Assembly (NCBI GenBank): GCA_037042915.1
Contig: CM073201.1
Span: forward strand, 992,001 to 1,056,000
Origin: Auricularia sp. M13
Lineage: Eukaryota > Basidiomycota > Agaricomycetes > Auriculariales > Auriculariaceae
Direction: 5' to 3'
DNA length: 64,000 bases
Shown: piece by piece, positions 11,187 to 20,423 of the stretch
How positions within the stretch are numbered: the first letter of the stretch is position 1
Layout of the letters: each line of letters opens with the position of its first letter
The notes under the pieces: generated by a model
The model's input: only the letters and a program-made list of their open reading frames with translations
The model's database searches: none
Told to the model about the DNA's origin: nothing
Program-made: the position numbers and the translations under genes

Positions 11187-12141
11187 CTATTCCGTTTTCC
11201 TGTCCTCCACGTCCATGCGCCGCGGCAACATGCTGTTCGTCACCATGCGGTCCACCAGCCTCTGCGGCAAGCAGCAGAGAATGTGGTTAATGCATTCGTG
11301 GTGCCAGTGAGGCGTCACGAAGACCCCGCCGCAACCAACAGCGTCGACAATCGCCTTGCCCATGCTGGCCGAAGAAACAACAATAAAGGTGCCATGGACG
11401 TCGTGGGCGGTGGTGTTGACCTCGCCGACGTCTAGGTAGAGCACCTCGACGTCGTGGCCGTCCGCGCGCATCTCCATGTCAACGCACTGCGAGAGCGTGA
11501 GCAGGAAGCCCTTGGTGGCCGCGTAGACGGAGACGAAGGGCGCGTGGACGAGCTGCGAGGACGAGCCGAGGTTGAGCAGCACGGAGGGCTGGTGCGCGAT
11601 GAGCCTGGGCAGCAGCGCGCGCGTGAGCTGGGCGACGAAGCGGATGCCGATGTTGGTCGTGTCCTCGACGTCGGCCCACTGCTGCTTGGCGAACGGGATT
11701 ATGCGGCGCTCTGTCGCCTGCCAGCCGTCAACCGCGATGAGCAGCCCACGATGACAACGTGAGACGCACCCCGAGGTTGTTGACGAGACACGTGACGTGC
11801 CGCTCGCCGACCTGGCGCACGACGTCCTCGATCATCCCGTACGACACCTGCGCCGCGTCGCACACGACCAGCGCGATCTCGCGCCCCGGGTGCTTCAGCG
11901 CGAGCTCCTGCTTCACGCGCGCCAGCTTTTGCTCGTTGCGGCCGTGGATGAGCACGTTGAACCCGCGGCCCAGCAGCTCGTCGACGATTCTGCGCGTGCC
12001 ATGGTCAGGGTCAGCGCGTCGTTTGGTGGGGGGTGCGCACGCTTTGCCGATGCCGTCGGACGCGCCCGTCACAAGCGCCCAGGCGTCGTCGTGCACGTAG
12101 CGCTCAATGAGCCGCCGGCTGTGGAAGAGGCGCCAGAGCAT
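11187..12141 (-). CDS. Short-chain dehydrogenase, 3-ketoacyl reductase type
   Basis: Three exons: 12041-12141, 11770-11989 and 11187-11717. The introns are 51 bp (11990-12040, a multiple of three with no stop) and 52 bp (11718-11769). The product is 283 aa from ATG at 12141. Features are the Rossmann motif TGASDGIGKA near residue 22, HGRN after beta-2, the NNLG motif, a serine-bearing LNLGSSS strand, and the catalytic YAATK (YxxxK). The layout, with a short basic N-terminus before WALVTGASDGIG, resembles very-long-chain 3-oxoacyl-CoA reductase and 17-beta-hydroxysteroid dehydrogenase 12-like enzymes, which are ER-associated and NADP(H)-dependent. Substrate is not determined. An upstream open frame exists, so the N-terminus may be longer. 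An inverted-repeat element starts about 135 bp upstream. Confidence 0.78.
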
Positions 12142-12852
12142 GTCGAGGTGGTTGGGAGAGGCTGCGCGGCCAACTTTGGGCCGGTCGTACGACTCGGCGT
12201 TGGCGGCCACGGCTCGTCCCACAGCTACCGCGAGCTTCGCGCGCGTTCTCCCCTCCCGCCATTGCTGCGGCCTGTGGCCTGCGCATGGCGGCTAGCAGTA
12301 TCTTCTGCCGAGTCTCAGCGCCTCCCAACTGGCTCGAACTGAGGGAAGCGCGTACTTTGCGGACAGCTTATGCGCGATTCTCCCTGAATCCACATGCCTT
12401 CTGCGGAAGGATTCGCAAGACTCAAATACTGCGCAGCCGATCGCAAGCTTTGCTCACATGGTATCCACATGGCTACTGGATGACTTCCCGTCGCGTTTAG
12501 GGAGAGTTTCAGCTAGTTAGATATCAGCGAAATCCTGCGAGCCCGCGGTGGATTTGCGCTGCGCACTGATGATCACTCACGGTGATAGCGGCCCTCAAAG
12601 ACTATGAGAGAGGCGGATTTCGTAGTTTAAGAATACCGCAATGACCGTCCATCACATCAACAGGGTGCAAATCCAACGCGCGCTCGCAGGATTTCGCTGA
12701 TATCTAACTAGCTTAAACTCTCCCTAAACGCGACGGGAAGTCATCCAGTAGCCATGTGGATACCATGCGAGCAAAGCTTGCGATCGGCTGCGCAGTATTT
12801 GAGTCTTGCGAATCCTTCCGCAGAAGGCATGTGGATTCAGGGAGAATCGCGC

Positions 12853-12857
12853 ATAAG
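12853..12857. repeat. Target-site duplication ATAAG, left
   Basis: Five-base ATAAG directly outside the left LTR. The same five bases follow the right LTR at 18311-18315. The intact pre-insertion sequence is confirmed by the other arm of the foldback element, which contains the uninterrupted complement at about 12370-12385. Confidence 0.9.
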
Positions 12858-13126
12858 TATTAGTAGTAGTACTACGCGTGAGCAACCCCAGTCTGAATGT
12901 GCAAAGCAAGAGACTGTATTGGCGAACCTATTAGTAGTAGTACTACGCGTGAGCAACTGGAGAACATGTGAGATACTCGATACATGGGCGGAGAGCGAGC
13001 AGATACGTACCCCCAGTCTGAATGTGCAAAGCAAGAGACTGGGGGAACACGGAGACAACGCGAGGATTAATAAGGGAAACGGATAATGCGAGCGTGGCAC
13101 CGTGGCACTCCGCTTGTATGCTAACA
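12858..13126 (-). repeat. Copia LTR, left (3' LTR of the element)
   Basis: 269-bp LTR of the minus-strand Ty1/Copia element, ending TGTTAG...CTAATA when read on the element strand. It differs from the right LTR at one position (A versus G in the GGGGGAAC[A/G]CGG segment). Inside it a 29-bp unit occurs at 12858-12886 and 12929-12957, and a 30-bp unit at 12886-12915 and 13011-13040. These are tandemly arranged promoter-type subrepeats. Confidence 0.93.
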
Positions 13127-13135
13127 CCCCCCCTC
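13127..13135 (-). other. Polypurine tract of the Copia element
   Basis: On the element strand GAGGGGGGG lies immediately before the 3' LTR. It overlaps the pol stop codon (TGA at 13134-13136), so coding sequence, plus-strand primer and LTR abut without spacer. Confidence 0.8.
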
Positions 13136-16100
13136 AAGCGGAGCGCAGCCCTAGAAGTCGAGAAAAGTACTTGTGCTTCATCGGGGAGAGGGGTTTGGTG
13201 AAAACGTCCGCGACCATTTCGTCGGTGGGAGTGTATTGTACCGAGAAGACTTTGTCCGCAACACGTTCGCGTAGCCATAGAGACTGAACGTGCACATGTT
13301 TTGTGCGGTCGTGGTGTTTGGTATCGCCTGTGAGAGCAATCGAAGACTGGTTGTCCATATGCAGAGGGAGCGAACCAGTAGCGCCGTCAATCTCGCGCAG
13401 CAACTCACGCAGCCAGATAGCTTCCTTGGCACCTTCCTTCGCGGCCTGTATTTCGGCCTCAGTAGATGAAAGAGCGATGGTCTTCTGCTTGCGGGAGCTC
13501 CAGGAGATCAGGCAATCGTGCAGCAAGAAAGCGTATCCAGAGGTACTCCGGCGGGTATCAGGGCAATTCGCCCAATCAGCGTCCGTGAAAGCGCATGCGT
13601 CGTGACCGTCATGGAACTGGGCAAGCTGTGGAGACACGAAACCAGTAGGGAGCGAGACGCCAATGGCAGCGTGCGGAGCGTAGAGAAGCCCGTGGTCGAT
13701 CGTGCCTTTGAGATACTGGAGAATGCGCTTTGCAGCGTGCCAGTGGACGGGACGCGGGCAGGCAGAGAACTGGGCAACGTGCTGGAGTGCATACGAGATA
13801 TCCGGACGAGAAACAATGGCCAGCCAAGTCAGAGAACCCACGAGTTCCTTGAACGGGACGCGGCGCATGTATTCGCGTTCTGCCGGAGTGATCTCTGTGC
13901 CGGCAGATAGGTATTGCGCGGGAACGGCAGGCGTAGTCACGGTGTGGCAGTTCTCCATAGCGAAATCCTTCAGAACCCTTTCAGCATACGCGCGCTGAGA
14001 GATGTGAAATGTCCGAGCGCCGCGGTCGCGCATAATACGCATGCCCAAAAACCAACGTACCTCGCCGAGGTCCATAATCGTAAACCTGTCCGCCAGCGAC
14101 TCGACGGCGTTGTCAATTGCGGTCTTATCGCCCACTAGCAGCATGTCATCAACATGTACCGCGATGATACACGTTTGACCGTCCTTTTTCCGCGTAAAAA
14201 CGCAAGGATCGCTGTCGCAGCATTGGAAACCCATAGACATAAGCTCTTCGCGCAGCTTCAGGTACCAGCATCGGCCGGCCTGCTTGAGACCATAAATGGC
14301 TCGTTGCAAGCGCAGGACCTCGTCCGATGAGATTAAACCTGGCGGGAATTGCATATATATCTCCTCCTCGAGTTCGCCGTTGAGGAACGCCGTCTTTACA
14401 TCGACGTGCCGTGTCTCCCAGCCCCTAAGGGCCGCCAGGGCGAGTAGCGCGCGCACCGACTCAGGGCGACACGTGGGAGCGGCTGTTTCAACGAAGTCCA
14501 TGCCTGGGCGTTGGGTGTAACCCTTCGCCACGAGACGGGCTTTACAGCGAACGGGATTCCCTTTGTCATCGTGCTTTAGGTCGTATACCCATCTACAGCC
14601 GACCACCTGCTTTCCCGCAGGGACCTGACTGAGAGGAACCTTTTCCCACACGTTGTGGTCCTCCATTGACTGGAGTTCCACATCCATCGCTTCGCGCCAC
14701 TGGCGCGAGAATGGTGACTTGACAGCCTGGTCGTAGGTAAACGGGACCTTGTCAGGGAACTCCCCCATCGCGCTGAGCGCAAATAGAGGGTCTCCAACGG
14801 TTTCCGCCACTGCCATGAGGCCGCGAAGGGAACTGCCAGACGATAACGTCTCACCCAGAACCTCTGTGACGAGATTCTCGGCCTTGCGAGCAGAATTCAA
14901 GGTATCCGCAAGTGCAAGGGCCTGCTCCGTCGTCATGCGCGCCCCGGAGACGTGTTGTGCACGTCTGGTAGCAGGGTCTGCAGTTTCAGTCACCTTCCGC
15001 GTCTGGACACGAGTGCGCTTTGAACGGCGCGGACCCGAGCCTTCAGCATCGGGCGGATGAACGACGAGGGGTGTGGCAGGAGGTGCGCGAGTGCGCGGGG
15101 ACTGAGAGTCACCCGACGCAGCTGAGACACGCTGGGTAGCCGGTAGCGGCGTGGCGAACGACGTATCGTCGCCCGCGTCAGAACTTGAATCTGATTCAGA
15201 GTCCGTGGGCGCGCCGGCGTCATCGTCGGTCGCGTCAAGTGCTGGCGGATCTGGAATAACGAGTTCCGGGTCAGCGGTGTGAACATTGGAAGAGAGACGA
15301 TGAATATCGTGCGACTCAATGAAGGTGACGTTGCGTGCTTTGACAATAGTGCGCGAAACAGGGTCCCAACAGCGGTAAGCTTTGCTGTTCTCGTAGTAGC
15401 CCAGAAAACGACAGCGTAGAGCCTTCTTGTTGAGTTTCGGTTTTCGTTTCTTCTTCGACTTGAGCACGTAGCAAACGCAGCCGAATTCGCGGATCTGAAC
15501 ATAGCGCGGTTTCTTCCCGTGGAACGCCTCGTATGGAGTCTTGCCCTTGAGACGCCGAGATGGTAGTCGATTGGCCAGATACGTCGCAGTACGCCATGCT
15601 TCAGCCCAGAATGTCTTTGGCAGACCAGCGGCATCGAGCATCGCGTTCGCCTGACGTGCAATAGTCTGGTGGGCGCGTTCGCTCTTCCCGATCTGCTCAG
15701 AAGACTCTGGAGCAGTAGTCTCGTGCACAATGCCGCGTTCACCGAGCATGGTGTGGTACGAGCTCTCAAACTCGCCGCCGCCGTCAGAGCGGACACATCG
15801 AATCTTCTTGCCCGCGGCAGCCTCAAGTTCATCGAAACGCACGCGGTGGATGTCCGTGACGTCGTTCTTCAAGCGCAGAAAATCGTAGACCAGATAGCCA
15901 GAGTATTCATCAATCGCATTCGCAGCATACACTTTGCGCGAGAGAGACTCCGTATCGACAGGGCCAGTCAGGTCGACAATCAAACGCTCGAGCGGCTCCG
16001 TCGCCAGATTCTCCGACTTGTGAGGAAACGGGAGAACTTTGCCTTTGGCTGCGAGGCAATGTTCACAGATCGGCGTTGGAGTAGAGCGAGGAACGTGCAG

Positions 16101-17804
16101 ACCTGGTATGGCGCCAGACTTGGCTAAGCGCATCACAGCATCCATGCCAGGGTGTCCTAGACGGTTATGCCAGGTGAGTAGCTGCGACGTGACGGACTGG
16201 CGTGCAGAATAAGCCACCTGGATGGGCGAGTCATAGAGCATGTATAGGCCATCGGGGGAACGTTTGGCGGTCGCGATAACCTTGCGGCTGCCATTCTTAC
16301 GACGTACAGTGCAGGCATCGGCGTCGAAGAGAACCTCGAGCGAGTCGTCGTCGGCGATGAGCTTCGAGATCGAAATAAGCGAGAGAGAAGTGCCCGGGCA
16401 GTGGAGGACGTCCTTGAGCTTGAGAATACGACCCTTGCCGATGCGGTAGTGGACCTCGCCCTTGCCGATGCCGACGGTGTTGCCAGAAAAACCTGCGACA
16501 GGGACCGGAGTGATGGGCGTGTACGTGTAGAAGCGCGAGACATCGGATTCGAAATGGCCGTTAGCACCAGAGTCCATCACCCCCCCCTTACCGCTGGCAG
16601 CTATGAGAGCAATGCGGGTTGGGATGACGAGGTCGAGGATCGACTTGTCGCGCGGATCGGCGTCGGCGGTGTATGCAGGGACGGGATCGACCAAATCGGG
16701 AGACACTTGCACGGGATCGGCGGTGGCGGTGCCCATGACGTGTGCAGCGAGACCAAGAGAAACGCCAGACTCGTAGGACGAGGTCGAGGACGTATCAGAG
16801 GTGTCCTCAACGCGAGCAGTCAGCGCCTGAGGCGTAGCAACCGGAGTGGCGGGTTGAGCGGGCGTAGCGGACTGGGATGTCGTGGCAGCGTTGGCTTTGG
16901 GCGCACGCGACTTCCAGTTGGCCGGACGTCCGGCGACGTTGCCGCCACCCTCCTCCCAGCAGTGGTCAATGTCGTGGGTGTGCTGACGACACGCCTTAAT
17001 ACAGATGCCATTTGTGCAGCCCGTACCGTTCTTGCCGGGAGCGCGAGACGAGCGTGCGCCGCCATGAGTCGCAACGAGCGCCTGGATGCGCCGTTCGTCA
17101 GAAGCGGCTTGGTTGCGACGCGATTCCTCGGAAGACAGGTCAAGCGTAACTTGCTCGTGTTCGCTGAGCGTCCACTTGTGCGCGATGATGTTGATAATCT
17201 GCTCCCATTCGCTGGTGGCGGAAACGATCATCGCAACCGTAAGAAACTTGTCTGCAGAAAGTCCGGCGCCCCCAGGGAAGACACGCTTGGTAGTCTCAAC
17301 GAGATGGTCGTGCCAGTCAGACCACGTCTTGTCGTCCGGTTTCTTGCTCGTCAGCATCGAGCGAAGAAGGAGAATGCGAGTAGACGTAGTGTCGGTACCG
17401 TAGCGCCCGCGCAAGTCGTTGAACGTCTCAGCAGGGTTGTCGCGGCTCGAGTCCTTGATCGCAGTGCGGCAGTTCTCGGCGATGGTGGTGCGGATGGCCG
17501 CCGATATGATCTGGCAGTTCACGATCCACTCATCGTCGTCAGCAGCTTCCGCGGCAACTTTGGGCATGGGCTGAGGGGTGTATGACTTATTGTTGGCTTT
17601 GGCCTCATCAACCTTCTGTTGCTCGCCGAGCTTCCAGACATCGGCGCGGACACTCGGTGCCATGACATTAATGCCGTCGACGTAGTTGAAGAGCAAGCCG
17701 TTGGTGGTCAGCCAGTCTCGGACGGAGGACTGCCAGGCGATGAAGTTGTCTTTGCCGCGGAGAACGGCGCCATGGTACTGCGAGAGACGCGAGACGACGG
17801 GCAT
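13134..17804 (-). CDS. Ty1/Copia Gag-Pol polyprotein, intact
   Basis: One uninterrupted frame of 1,556 aa from ATG at 17804; the frame stays open further upstream but without ATG. Order of domains: Gag (UBN2-type) in about the first 250 residues; a Cys/His knuckle with CX3CX4HX4C spacing (CIKACRQHTHDIDHC); aspartic protease with MDSGANGHF; GAG-pre-integrase with HNRLGHPG and CEHC; integrase with VDLTGP, VRSDGGGEF and SEQIGKSERAHQ (DDE residues); reverse transcriptase with DVKTAFLNGELEEEIY and VHVDDMLLVG; RNase H with STEAEIQAAKEG and YTPTDEMVADVFTKPL. Protease, integrase, RT and RNase H in that order define Copia. All catalytic motifs are present, so the element looks competent for transposition. 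Confidence 0.95.
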   Translation of the reverse strand: MPVVSRLSQYHGAVLRGKDNFIAWQSSVRDWLTTNGLLFNYVDGINVMAPSVRADVWKLGEQQKVDEAKANNKSYTPQPMPKVAAEAADDDEWIVNCQIISAAIRTTIAENCRTAIKDSSRDNPAETFNDLRGRYGTDTTSTRILLLRSMLTSKKPDDKTWSDWHDHLVETTKRVFPGGAGLSADKFLTVAMIVSATSEWEQIINIIAHKWTLSEHEQVTLDLSSEESRRNQAASDERRIQALVATHGGARSSRAPGKNGTGCTNGICIKACRQHTHDIDHCWEEGGGNVAGRPANWKSRAPKANAATTSQSATPAQPATPVATPQALTARVEDTSDTSSTSSYESGVSLGLAAHVMGTATADPVQVSPDLVDPVPAYTADADPRDKSILDLVIPTRIALIAASGKGGVMDSGANGHFESDVSRFYTYTPITPVPVAGFSGNTVGIGKGEVHYRIGKGRILKLKDVLHCPGTSLSLISISKLIADDDSLEVLFDADACTVRRKNGSRKVIATAKRSPDGLYMLYDSPIQVAYSARQSVTSQLLTWHNRLGHPGMDAVMRLAKSGAIPGLHVPRSTPTPICEHCLAAKGKVLPFPHKSENLATEPLERLIVDLTGPVDTESLSRKVYAANAIDEYSGYLVYDFLRLKNDVTDIHRVRFDELEAAAGKKIRCVRSDGGGEFESSYHTMLGERGIVHETTAPESSEQIGKSERAHQTIARQANAMLDAAGLPKTFWAEAWRTATYLANRLPSRRLKGKTPYEAFHGKKPRYVQIREFGCVCYVLKSKKKRKPKLNKKALRCRFLGYYENSKAYRCWDPVSRTIVKARNVTFIESHDIHRLSSNVHTADPELVIPDPPALDATDDDAGAPTDSESDSSSDAGDDTSFATPLPATQRVSAASGDSQSPRTRAPPATPLVVHPPDAEGSGPRRSKRTRVQTRKVTETADPATRRAQHVSGARMTTEQALALADTLNSARKAENLVTEVLGETLSSGSSLRGLMAVAETVGDPLFALSAMGEFPDKVPFTYDQAVKSPFSRQWREAMDVELQSMEDHNVWEKVPLSQVPAGKQVVGCRWVYDLKHDDKGNPVRCKARLVAKGYTQRPGMDFVETAAPTCRPESVRALLALAALRGWETRHVDVKTAFLNGELEEEIYMQFPPGLISSDEVLRLQRAIYGLKQAGRCWYLKLREELMSMGFQCCDSDPCVFTRKKDGQTCIIAVHVDDMLLVGDKTAIDNAVESLADRFTIMDLGEVRWFLGMRIMRDRGARTFHISQRAYAERVLKDFAMENCHTVTTPAVPAQYLSAGTEITPAEREYMRRVPFKELVGSLTWLAIVSRPDISYALQHVAQFSACPRPVHWHAAKRILQYLKGTIDHGLLYAPHAAIGVSLPTGFVSPQLAQFHDGHDACAFTDADWANCPDTRRSTSGYAFLLHDCLISWSSRKQKTIALSSTEAEIQAAKEGAKEAIWLRELLREIDGATGSLPLHMDNQSSIALTGDTKHHDRTKHVHVQSLWLRERVADKVFSVQYTPTDEMVADVFTKPLSPMKHKYFSRLLGLRSA

Positions 17805-18027
17805 GGTTGTAGAGCGCAAGGACGGTGAGAGTCGAGCACAAAGGAACGCGTCCGGATCGGATTGCCGGGACAAAGGAAAGACAATGTAAGCGGGATTTGC
17901 CGGCGTAGTGCCACTCGGTGGGAAGCACCGGCGATAGCGACGTGCACAACGCGTAGAAGCACGGGAAGCGTGTCAAAGGAGTCAAGTAGGAGATCTGGAG
18001 TCGACTACACGCGCTGGAACAGCGCAA

Positions 18028-18041
18028 GGTGGCTCATAACC
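18028..18041 (-). other. Primer-binding site, initiator-tRNA anticodon-arm type
   Basis: Directly inside the 5' LTR the element strand reads GGTTATGAGCC, complementary to the anticodon arm (GGCUCAUAACC) of initiator methionine tRNA. Copia-type elements are known to prime from a half-tRNA cut in this region, rather than from the 3' acceptor end. This fits the Copia classification from pol. Confidence 0.75.
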
Positions 18042-18310
18042 TATTAGTAGTAGTACTACGCGTGAGCAACCCCAGTCTGAATGTGCAAAGCAAGAGACTG
18101 TATTGGCGAACCTATTAGTAGTAGTACTACGCGTGAGCAACTGGAGAACATGTGAGATACTCGATACATGGGCGGAGAGCGAGCAGATACGTACCCCCAG
18201 TCTGAATGTGCAAAGCAAGAGACTGGGGGAACGCGGAGACAACGCGAGGATTAATAAGGGAAACGGATAATGCGAGCGTGGCACCGTGGCACTCCGCTTG
18301 TATGCTAACA
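18042..18310 (-). repeat. Copia LTR, right (5' LTR of the element)
   Basis: 269 bp, matching the left LTR at 268 positions. It carries the same internal 29-bp and 30-bp subrepeats. As the 5' LTR of a minus-strand element it should hold the promoter. It is followed by the right ATAAG duplication at 18311-18315. Confidence 0.93.
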
Positions 18311-18416
18311 ATAAGCTGTCCGCAAAGTACGCGCTTCCCTCAGTTCGAGCCAGTTGGGAGGCGCTGAGACTCAGCAGAAGATGCTGCTAGCCGCCATGCG
18401 CAGGCCGCTGCACAGC

Positions 18417-18588
18417 TGTGTGTGTTCGGGCTCGTGGATTCACGCTCCACCGGCGCTCTCAGTGCCGCCATAGAAATTTGCACGCGGGGCGGACTTGGAG
18501 AGCATAGGCCGTATTCGCGGGTGAGATCTGTATGGTGAAGTGGAGCATCTCGTTGGAGTGCGAATCCACGAGCCCGAACACACACACC
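18417..18588. mobile_element. Small MITE-like inverted repeat, about 170 bp
   Basis: Terminal inverted repeats of about 34 bp: GTGTGTTCGGGCTCGTGGAT at the left and its complement at about 18554-18587, with one or two mismatches towards the inside. The interior of about 105 bp is non-coding. It begins only about 12 bp beyond the outer end of the foldback-like element. A target duplication could not be defined. Confidence 0.5.
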
Positions 18589-19070
18589 TGCAGATTTCTC
18601 TCAATTTTGCAAACAGCTGGCAACTAGCTGTTAGGACGAGTTTAGGAAACGTGATGGAGAGGATGATGCTCCGCATCACTTACTGGTGGCTTTTCTAAAC
18701 CTCTATTCCTGCTCATATGGGTTCAAAAGTCCCTGGGGTTATTGACATGGTTCAGGAGCAAATGAAGAGCTCAGTCAGCCTGTAACGGCGTAAGAGATCC
18801 TCTTGCAGACAGGATTCAGAGGAGGAATGTGGATTTGATGTAGGCGTCGCAGATTGATAGCCGAGCGAGAGCGATCGACGAGTCCTCTTAAACTCGGAAG
18901 TCATCCACTGCGCAAGTCCTGCGCCCGCAACCGAAAAGGGCCACAGATCGGTCATCCTAATTCCAAAATGCCCAGGGTCGATCATCCGGCACAACTTGGA
19001 GCTGCGCAGTGCGCTATAAAGGCGCCGTACGCTTTCAAACCATACGCCACCCGACCACTGACTCACACCC
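18589..19070. other. Upstream region of the SDR at 19071
   Basis: No gene seen. It holds a TATA-like box at 19015-19020. Confidence 0.5.
19015..19020 (+). promoter_or_regulatory. TATA-like box
   Basis: TATAAA about 50 bp before the ATG at 19071, a plausible core promoter of the SDR gene. Confidence 0.45.
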
Positions 19071-20386
19071 ATGGGCGTCTTCGGCGAGTTCTTCTTCGTG
19101 CCCAAGCCGACGTGGACCGCGGCGGACATGCCGGACCTCAGCGGGCGCGTCTTCGTCGTCACGGGCGGCGCGAGTGGTATCGGGCGCGAGACAGTCAAGG
19201 TGCGGCTCCCCCTCTCTCCCGCTTTGCTATTGGCGTTGGTCTTGTTGGGCGTAATGGTATTGTAGGAACTGCTGCGCCACAACGCGCGCGTGTACATCGC
19301 AGCGCGCAATCGCCAGCGCGCCGAGGCGTGCGCGGCGGAGCTCGCGAAGGAGGTCGGCAGTGGCAGCGCGCCTGAGGTCCTGGTTGTCGATTTGGCGAGC
19401 TTAGCGAGCGTGCGCTCTGCTGCGAGCAAGTTCAATAGGTCAGTTGTCCGCTGTTCAGCTTCAAGCGCTCACTGATTGGTCATGGCGGTTCGTACTTAGC
19501 AAGGAGCAGACGCTCGACGCGCTGATCAACTGCGGCGGCGCGGCCGGCGAGAGCAACGAGACGACCGCGGAGGGGTACGACCTGCTCTTCGGGACTGTAA
19601 GCACCCTTTCGTGGCTACCGACCCCGACACCATGGCTAACTGGACTTTCATATACTGCAGAACGTCCTGGGCCACTACTACCTCACGCAGCTCCTCCTCC
19701 CCGCGCTCAAGCGCCACACCGGGCGCAAAGGGCGCGTGACGACGGTGTCGAGCATCGCGCACACGTCGCACGCGCGCATCGACTGGGACTCGCTCGTCCC
19801 CGGCGCCGCGCGCGATAGGAAGAGCGCGCTGGACCGTTACGGTCAGAGTAAATTCGTGCGTCCTTATCTGCCCTCTCCATCTCCATCTCAACCCCTTAAC
19901 GTTGAGTTGCGTGATGTAGGGTAATGTAGTGTTCGCGTTCGAGCTCGCGCGGCGGGGGAAGACGGCATCGTCAGCAGCGCGCTGAACCCCGGCACGATCC
20001 GCACGCCCATGTACGAGGCGAACAAGCCGGGCTTCCTCGCGTCCAAGTTGATGGTGCGTCCCCTCCTCAAACCCGGACCGAGATGGCCTTGCTCAGCGTT
20101 TTGATTTCGCGGGGTAGGAAAGCGTGATGTACGAGGTTGACCACGGCGCGATCACGCCGCTGTGGGCGGCTACTGCGCCCGAAGCTGAGGACGTCAACGG
20201 GAAGGTTCGAACTTCATCCGCTTACATGATCTCAGTGACTGTAGCTGACTGCGTGTTCAGTATCTCGTACCCTGGGCGCGAGTTGGGCAGGCGGCCAAAG
20301 AGGCCGAGGATCCCGAGACTGGGAAGCAGCTGTGGATGTGGCTGGAGGACTGCGTGCGCAAGTTCGAAGCGGCGAATCCGGCGTAG
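19071..20386 (+). CDS. Short-chain dehydrogenase/reductase, retinol-dehydrogenase-like
   Basis: Seven exons. The protein starts MGVFGEFFFVPKPTW and DLSGRVFVVTGGASGIGRET (cofactor motif TGGxSGIG). It continues with ELLRHNARVYIAARN, DALINCGGAA, NVLGHYYLTQLLLPAL, TVSSIAHTSHARIDW (catalytic Ser), DRYGQSKF (YxxxK), SSALNPGTIRT and YLVPWARVGQAA. The tail LWMWLEDCVRKFE is typical of fungal SDRs of this group. Introns are short GT-AG, for example after ETVK, after LLFGT and after QSKF. In the exon beginning GNVVFAFELARR the frame must shift by one base in the G run at about 19963-19967 to reach EDGIVSSALNPG; no intron explains this. Substrate unknown. It is probably functional if the indel is a sequence error. 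Confidence 0.75.
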
Positions 20387-20423
20387 CTACGTGGACTCGG
20401 AGCATTCCAGTACTGTTGCTTCC

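Larger units (their letters stand above)
12858..18310 (-). mobile_element. Complete Ty1/Copia LTR retrotransposon
   Basis: 5,453-bp element with two 269-bp LTRs (one mismatch), 5-bp target duplication ATAAG, primer-binding site, intact gag-pol and polypurine tract. It lies on the minus strand and is inserted in the right arm of the foldback-like element. The near-identical LTRs show recent insertion. GC content and codon use of pol are close to the surrounding genes. Confidence 0.95.
12276..18405. mobile_element. Long inverted-repeat (foldback-like) element, split by Copia
   Basis: The left arm, 12276 to about 12560, is nearly the reverse complement of a right arm that runs from about 12670 to 12857 and resumes at 18316-18405. 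About 290 bp per arm match with only a few mismatches. Weaker complementarity continues towards the centre at about 12600-12640. Without the Copia insertion the element would be about 670 bp and almost entirely palindromic. The outer ends read GGCCTGCGCATGGCGG and its complement. I could not define a target-site duplication, and there is no transposase gene. It is most likely a non-autonomous foldback or MITE-type element. Confidence 0.7.

Noticed and set aside
12285-12909. Two ORFs of 71 and 61 codons with the same peptide on opposite strands
   Set aside because: They are the two arms of the inverted-repeat element; no start context or homology supports translation.
16401-17585. 394-codon plus-strand ORF
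   Set aside because: Antisense shadow of the Copia gag-pol frame; no domain content.
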